DNA of 9,960 nucleotides from an uncultured Eubacteriales bacterium. GTDB taxonomy: Bacteria > Bacillota > Clostridia > Christensenellales > Aristaeellaceae. Position 1 is the first letter of the stretch. Each line of letters begins with the position of its first letter. A program made the translations under genes and the position numbers. Of the stretch, positions 6,446 to 9,960 are shown piece after piece. The notes under the pieces were generated by a model. It searched no databases, was not told the origin of the DNA, and was given only the letters and a program-made list of their open reading frames with translations. The DNA lies in assembly GCA_900553905.1 (NCBI GenBank), contig USFL01000033.1:1-9960 (forward strand). Direction: 5' to 3'.

Positions 6446-7129
6446 ATGCATCATCCGCCCTGTACCTGCCGCGCCTGCGGCGAAAAGCCCTGTCCGCCGC
6501 CGTGCCCGCCGCCCTGTCCGCCCCCCGCGCCGGACTGCGGCTGCCGCCCGCCCCGGCCCTGCAAGCCGGGCAGGCCCGAAGGCGTGCTGCTGCAAAAGAT
6601 CATCGGCTGCGACCGCTTAAGCCTCTCTTGCCTGTGCGCGGATCTGGCCCTGTCCGGGCTGGACTGCGCCCGGCCGCCGCTTACGCTGCTAAGCGTACAT
6701 GAAAGCGGCGCCCAGCCTGCCTGGACGCCGCTTGGCGAGCCCGACTGCGCCGGGCGCGTGATGGTCCGTGTGACTTTGCCCGTCTGCGCCCAGGTATCGG
6801 ACGCCTGCGGGCAGCGCTTCTCCGCCACGGGGCAGGTGGACGCGGAGGTGTGCCTGCGCCTGCCCGGCGGCGGGTATACCAGCCTGTTCCTGCTGCCCTG
6901 CGTGCGCCTGTTGTGCGTGGACGGCTGCGCGGAGGGGCCGGTGTTCCAGGCGCGGCTACAGGTGGTGATGGACGTGTACGCCATCCGGCCGGAGCCGTGC
7001 ATGCTGCGCCGGCCGGAGCCCGCCTGCCCCGACCTGCCGCTCTATCCGCCGCCGATCAGGCCGGGTCCGCCCTGTTGGCCACAATGCCCAGCAGCCCCGG
7101 ACCCGTGTGGATGGCCAGCACGGGGCTGA
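6446..7129 (+). CDS. Cys/Pro-rich protein of unknown function
   Basis: I do not recognise this 227-residue protein. The N-terminal 45 residues are dominated by Cys and Pro, with three CPPP units at 16-27. The middle (about 47-190) looks like a folded beta-rich domain with paired cysteines (SLSCLC, VTLPVCAQVSDACG, LLPCVRLLCVDGC). The tail is again Pro/Cys-rich. There are 25 Cys, about 11 percent. I see no signal peptide, transmembrane helix or regular CxxC zinc ladder. Such composition occurs in spore-coat and other disulfide-rich structural proteins, but that is only analogy. The start follows AGGAGGGG (6431-6438, 7-nt spacer); the frame extends upstream to 6371, but that part encodes the terminator. 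No promoter is visible after the terminator. The last 74 nt overlap degV, which is convergent. Confidence 0.75.
   Translation: MHHPPCTCRACGEKPCPPPCPPPCPPPAPDCGCRPPRPCKPGRPEGVLLQKIIGCDRLSLSCLCADLALSGLDCARPPLTLLSVHESGAQPAWTPLGEPDCAGRVMVRVTLPVCAQVSDACGQRFSATGQVDAEVCLRLPGGGYTSLFLLPCVRLLCVDGCAEGPVFQARLQVVMDVYAIRPEPCMLRRPEPACPDLPLYPPPIRPGPPCWPQCPAAPDPCGWPARG
6491..6526 (+). repeat. Three 12-bp tandem units encoding CPPP
   Basis: Three imperfect copies of TGYCCGCCGCCS lie head to tail inside the Cys/Pro-rich gene and encode CPPPCPPPCPPP. Units differ at wobble positions, so the array is old enough to have drifted while keeping its protein sequence. The copy number could vary between strains by slippage. 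Confidence 0.8.
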
Positions 7130-7922
7130 CGGACATGATGTAGGTCTCGCCCGTCACATCCAGTTCGCCCTTGAGACGCTCCATGAGCTTCTCGGCCTCC
7201 TCGCGCGCCTTGCCGTTAACCACGGAAAGCTCCGCTTTGGCCCCGCCGAGGAAGCGCTTAACCTCACTGACCATGGTATCCACCGCGGATTTATAGCCGC
7301 GGGCCTTGGCCAAAGTAGCGTAGATGCCCTCGTCGTTGACATAGATGATGGGCTTGATCTGGAGCAGGCTTCCCACCACGCCCTCGACCTTGCCGATGCG
7401 CCCGCCCTTGCGCAGAAACTCCAGCGTGCGGATGACGAACATGCCCAGCTGATTTCTGCGCACGGCCTGCGCGCGCTCGATGGCCTCCTCGGGCGTGGCG
7501 CCCTCCTCCAGCGCGCGGGCCGCCGCCAGCACCATCATGCCCAGCCCCATCGACAGCGTGCGCGAATCCACCATATGCACGCGCATGCGGCCCTCAAAAT
7601 CCTGGGTGATCATGCGCACCATGTTGAACGTGCCGCTAAGCCCCGAGGAGATGGACATGTGGATCACGTCCGTCACGCCCTCCTGCGCCAGCGATTCGTA
7701 CAGCGAGGTCACGTCCTCCGGGAGGGGCAGGCTGGTCTTGGGCAGCTCGCGGGTGAGCAGCTCGTAGAGCTCATCCTCCTGAATGTCGATCCGGTCGCGG
7801 TATTCCGCGTTCTGGCACACGATGCGCAGCGATATCATGCGGATGCCGTAGCGAGAGAGCTGCTCGCCGCTCAAATCACAGGAGGAATCCGTCACGATCA
7901 CGGTTTTACGCGTTGCATCCAT
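7056..7922 (-). CDS. DegV family fatty-acid-binding protein (FakB-like)
   Basis: The family binds a single fatty acid in a buried pocket; FakB members present it to the kinase FakA, which makes acyl phosphate for phospholipid synthesis in Firmicutes. The product is 288 residues, the usual size, and cytosolic. Visible family motifs are TDSSCDL (11-17), TSLPLP (63-68, where relatives often read TSQP), SSGLSGT (92-98), RKGGRI (171-176) and HTGPG (272-276) near the C-terminus. No DAK-domain FakA gene is in the window, so a Fak role is family inference. The start at 7922 has AGAGGTGA (7929-7936) six nt upstream and a near-consensus promoter. Its last 74 nt are antisense to the end of the Cys/Pro-rich gene. 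Confidence 0.94.
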   Translation of the reverse strand: MDATRKTVIVTDSSCDLSGEQLSRYGIRMISLRIVCQNAEYRDRIDIQEDELYELLTRELPKTSLPLPEDVTSLYESLAQEGVTDVIHMSISSGLSGTFNMVRMITQDFEGRMRVHMVDSRTLSMGLGMMVLAAARALEEGATPEEAIERAQAVRRNQLGMFVIRTLEFLRKGGRIGKVEGVVGSLLQIKPIIYVNDEGIYATLAKARGYKSAVDTMVSEVKRFLGGAKAELSVVNGKAREEAEKLMERLKGELDVTGETYIMSVSPVLAIHTGPGLLGIVANRADPA

Positions 7923-7941
7923 CCCCGCTCACCTCTACCTT

Positions 7942-7964
7942 GCCGCGGCAGGCCGCGGCTTTTT
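7942..7964 (+). terminator. Terminator-like hairpin on the + strand, inside the degV leader
   Basis: GCCGCGG (7942-7948) and CCGCGGC (7953-7959) form a 7-bp all-GC stem with a CAGG loop, followed on the plus strand by TTTTT. No plus-strand gene ends here, so as a terminator it would stop read-through or antisense transcripts crossing degV. In the degV message the same hairpin sits just upstream of the ribosome binding site and might tune translation. Confidence 0.5.
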
Positions 7965-7987
7965 GTCATGTCTTTGAAAACATACCT

Positions 7988-8015
7988 ATTATATCATTCC
8001 CGCCCGCGCTGTCAA
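7988..8015 (-). promoter_or_regulatory. Near-consensus sigma-A promoter of degV
   Basis: On the minus strand a perfect TTGACA (8010-8015) and a perfect TATAAT (7988-7993) are spaced by 16 nt. Predicted transcription starts near 7981, giving a leader of about 58 nt that includes the GC hairpin at 7942-7959. This predicts strong constitutive expression. Confidence 0.85.
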
Positions 8016-8017
8016 CG

Positions 8018-8047
8018 CCGCCCGGCGGCGGGGCGGGTGCTTTTTTT
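8018..8047 (+). terminator. Weak terminator-like structure upstream of the SdrD-like gene
   Basis: CCGCCC (8018-8023) can pair with GGGCGG (8031-8036), followed four nt later by seven T (8041-8047) on the plus strand. An alternative stem (CGCCGC/GCGGCG, 8016-8030) competes with it. With the hairpin at 7942 it would insulate the downstream promoter from plus-strand read-through. The evidence is structural only. Confidence 0.35.
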
Positions 8048-8080
8048 ACATTTCCTCCGCTCCGCGCGCGCCCCTCACCG

Positions 8081-8109
8081 TTGACAAACCCCGGGGGATG
8101 CCTTACTAT
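8081..8109 (+). promoter_or_regulatory. Promoter of the SdrD-like repeat protein
   Basis: A perfect TTGACA (8081-8086) lies 17 nt before TACTAT (8104-8109, four of six consensus bases). Predicted transcription starts near 8116, giving a leader of about 44 nt before ATG at 8160. It diverges from the degV promoter, whose -35 box lies 65 nt to the left. Confidence 0.72.
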
Positions 8110-8159
8110 GGAGGATGGGAATAGATGCGGTTACGCATACGAATGTTGGAGGAACGCCG

Positions 8160-9960
8160 ATGAAATCGCTGAACCTACGTTGGCTTCTGACCGCCTGCGC
8201 GCTGGCGGCGGTCTGCGCCCTGTTTTTCCTGATGCCGGCGGCCCTTGCGCAAGGCGGCACAGTATCGGGATGCGCCTATGTGGACGCAAACGAAAACCTC
8301 ATCCGTGACGAAAGCGAGCAGCTCATCACGGGCGTGCCCGTCCGGCTGGAGCGGCTGGAGCAGGGTGCGTGGACGGAGGTCATGCAGACCGAGACCGACC
8401 TGTACGGCAAGTATACCTTCACGGGCCTTTCGGCAGGTGAATACCGCGTGGTCTGCACGCTCAGCGGGCAGGAGCTCTACGCCGTGAGCGTGGGGACTTC
8501 GATGGCGACGGAGAACGGCGCCGTGGTGGGCGACGCGGTCACGCTGGAGAGCGGCAAGACCGCATCCGGCGGTGACGTGGGTCTGGCGTCCTCAGCGCGG
8601 CTGAAGCTGACCGTTTTTCAGGACAGCAACGGCGACGGCAAGCGCGGCGACTATGACCGCGGGGTGTCCGGCATCGAGGTGACGCTTCTGGACGGCGAAA
8701 CCCCGCTGGATTCCACCGTCACCGACAGCGAAGGCCAGGCCGCGCTCTTTGCGCGCTCCGGCCGCTACACCGTGCGCGTGACGCTGCCAGACGGCTACAG
8801 CCTGTCCGACGGCAGCGTGCAGAGCCATATCATCGACCAGGACGTCTCCTTCGCCACCGGCGAGGAGGAGGCCCTCACGCTGGCCGTGGCCCCCGTGGGC
8901 GCGCTGGGCGGCAAGGTGTTTGAGGATATCGACAACGACGGCGTCATGGGCGAGGACGAGCCCGGCGTGGCCGGCGTGACCGTGCGCATCGAGGGCAGCC
9001 GCACGGGCACGGTGCGCGAAATCACCACCGACGAAACCGGCGTGTATCTCTTTGACTTTTTGCCCGACGACATGTATACCATCTCCGCCACTTTGCCCGA
9101 GGGCATGCTCTACGCCCGCTATTCGCAGACCGGCGGGGACCTGCGCAGCATCTTCACCGGGTCCAACATCACGCGCGAGTTTGCCGTGCGCGACGCCGCC
9201 CGCCTGGCGGACAAGAACATCGGCGTGATCGAAAACGGCGTGATCAGCGGCGTGGCGTTTCTGGACCTGAACTACAACGGCCGCCGGGACGAGGGCGAGC
9301 CGGGCTACGCCGGGGTGACGGTGGAGGCCCTGCGTGGGAGCGGCGCCGAATCCCAGGGCAAGGCCGTTACCGGCGAGGACGGCGCCTTCCGCCTGGAGGG
9401 CCTGCGCGGCGGCGACTACCAGCTGCGCGCCATTTTACCAAACGACGGCTCCATCTTCTCCGTGACCGACGAGGGCAGCGCGGCCGAGGTCAACCGCTTC
9501 GAGCAGCGCTCCACGCGGCGGGAGTTCACCATCGGCGGCCTGACGCTTAGCAGCGGCGGCGAAACCACGGCGCTGGTGGGCGTGGCGCGCACCGCGTCCG
9601 TGAGCGGCGTGGTGTTCGAGGACGCGGGCTATGACGGCGTGCTGGGCGAAAGCGACAAGCGCCTCTCCGGCCTCAAGGTCTACGCCCTGGATGCCGACGG
9701 CCAGACCGTCGCCACCGCCACCACCAACGGCAGAGGCGAATACACCCTCGAAGGCATCATGCCCGGCGCCTACACCGTCGCGGTGCAGCGCAAGGCGGGC
9801 TACGGCTTTACGCGCCTGCGCCCCGCCGAGGAGGGCGGCAGCCACGTGACCGCGCTGGTTGGCGATCTGGGCATGACCGCCGAAATGGACATCGCCATGG
9901 GCGACGCCCTCACCGGGGTCAACGCCGGCATGCTGCCCGCCTCCACGGTCGGCGGCGTGT
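8160..9960 (+). CDS. Exported SdrD_B/Cna_B-like repeat protein, 3' end missing
   Basis: The frame is open from ATG 8160 to the window edge (600 codons, no stop). GGAGGAA at 8148-8154 lies five nt before ATG. A signal peptide covers 1-30, with cleavage after ALA. Then come five prealbumin-like SdrD_B/Cna_B repeats, at about 34-100, 146-213, 247-316, 360-428 and 479-549, and a sixth seems to begin near 596. Each starts with a (V/I)SGxVFxD-like strand followed by a DxNxDG..xxE-type loop (DSNGDGKRGD at 155, DIDNDGVMGED at 256), as in calcium-binding SdrD B repeats. Each ends with a GxYxFxxLxxGxYxV-like pattern. Linkers of about 35-50 residues give a period of 101-119. Such proteins are surface stalks or adhesins. 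A sortase motif or other anchor would be downstream, so wall attachment is not shown. Confidence 0.9.
   Translation, partial: MKSLNLRWLLTACALAAVCALFFLMPAALAQGGTVSGCAYVDANENLIRDESEQLITGVPVRLERLEQGAWTEVMQTETDLYGKYTFTGLSAGEYRVVCTLSGQELYAVSVGTSMATENGAVVGDAVTLESGKTASGGDVGLASSARLKLTVFQDSNGDGKRGDYDRGVSGIEVTLLDGETPLDSTVTDSEGQAALFARSGRYTVRVTLPDGYSLSDGSVQSHIIDQDVSFATGEEEALTLAVAPVGALGGKVFEDIDNDGVMGEDEPGVAGVTVRIEGSRTGTVREITTDETGVYLFDFLPDDMYTISATLPEGMLYARYSQTGGDLRSIFTGSNITREFAVRDAARLADKNIGVIENGVISGVAFLDLNYNGRRDEGEPGYAGVTVEALRGSGAESQGKAVTGEDGAFRLEGLRGGDYQLRAILPNDGSIFSVTDEGSAAEVNRFEQRSTRREFTIGGLTLSSGGETTALVGVARTASVSGVVFEDAGYDGVLGESDKRLSGLKVYALDADGQTVATATTNGRGEYTLEGIMPGAYTVAVQRKAGYGFTRLRPAEEGGSHVTALVGDLGMTAEMDIAMGDALTGVNAGMLPASTVGGV

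Noticed and set aside
6491..6526. CRISPR-like or regulatory tandem repeat
   Set aside because: The 12-bp units are in frame and encode CPPP; there are no spacers.
7107..8084. A 325-codon plus-strand open frame opposite degV
   Set aside because: It is antisense to a motif-complete DegV and through its promoter, and is His/Ala/Leu-rich without family features.

Overview
The window (very roughly two-thirds G+C) looks like chromosomal DNA of a high-GC member of the Clostridia. The case rests on gene content: HPr kinase/phosphorylase, a ROK glucokinase, a BacA-type UppP and a DegV protein, together with strong AGGAGG-type ribosome binding sites and sigma-A-like promoters. A gut lineage such as Christensenellales or a relative is a guess, not something the sequence proves.

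Left block (1-2607, + strand): the 3' part of a Cof-type HAD phosphatase, hprK and a ROK-family glucokinase form a tight operon with gaps of 12 and 18 nt. HprK sets the Ser-phosphorylation state of HPr, the carbon catabolite signal, and the glucokinase supplies glucose-6-phosphate, so the block has a carbon-control theme. Its promoter lies upstream of the window.

Middle block (2608-5490): asnS (asparaginyl-tRNA synthetase) is bracketed by two related, hairpin-rich intergenic repeats in opposite orientation, and a 48-nt palindrome lies further upstream. A strong hairpin separates asnS from the convergent uppP gene (undecaprenyl-diphosphatase). uppP and the next gene, a secreted ComEC-like metallo-beta-lactamase-fold protein, diverge from two well-formed promoters about 20 nt apart.

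Right block (5491-9960): the MBL gene ends in a textbook intrinsic terminator. Directly after it, with no visible promoter, comes a gene for an unrecognised Cys/Pro-rich protein of 227 residues. Its 3' end overlaps the convergent degV gene by 74 nt. degV diverges from a large exported protein built of SdrD_B/Cna_B-like repeats. That reading frame is open from 8160 to the window edge (600 codons, no stop) with five repeats visible.

I found no tRNA, rRNA, CRISPR array, insertion sequence or phage gene. Most genes are housekeeping. The less ordinary items are the repeats flanking asnS, the Cys/Pro-rich protein with its post-terminator position and antisense overlap with degV, and the partial surface-repeat protein.
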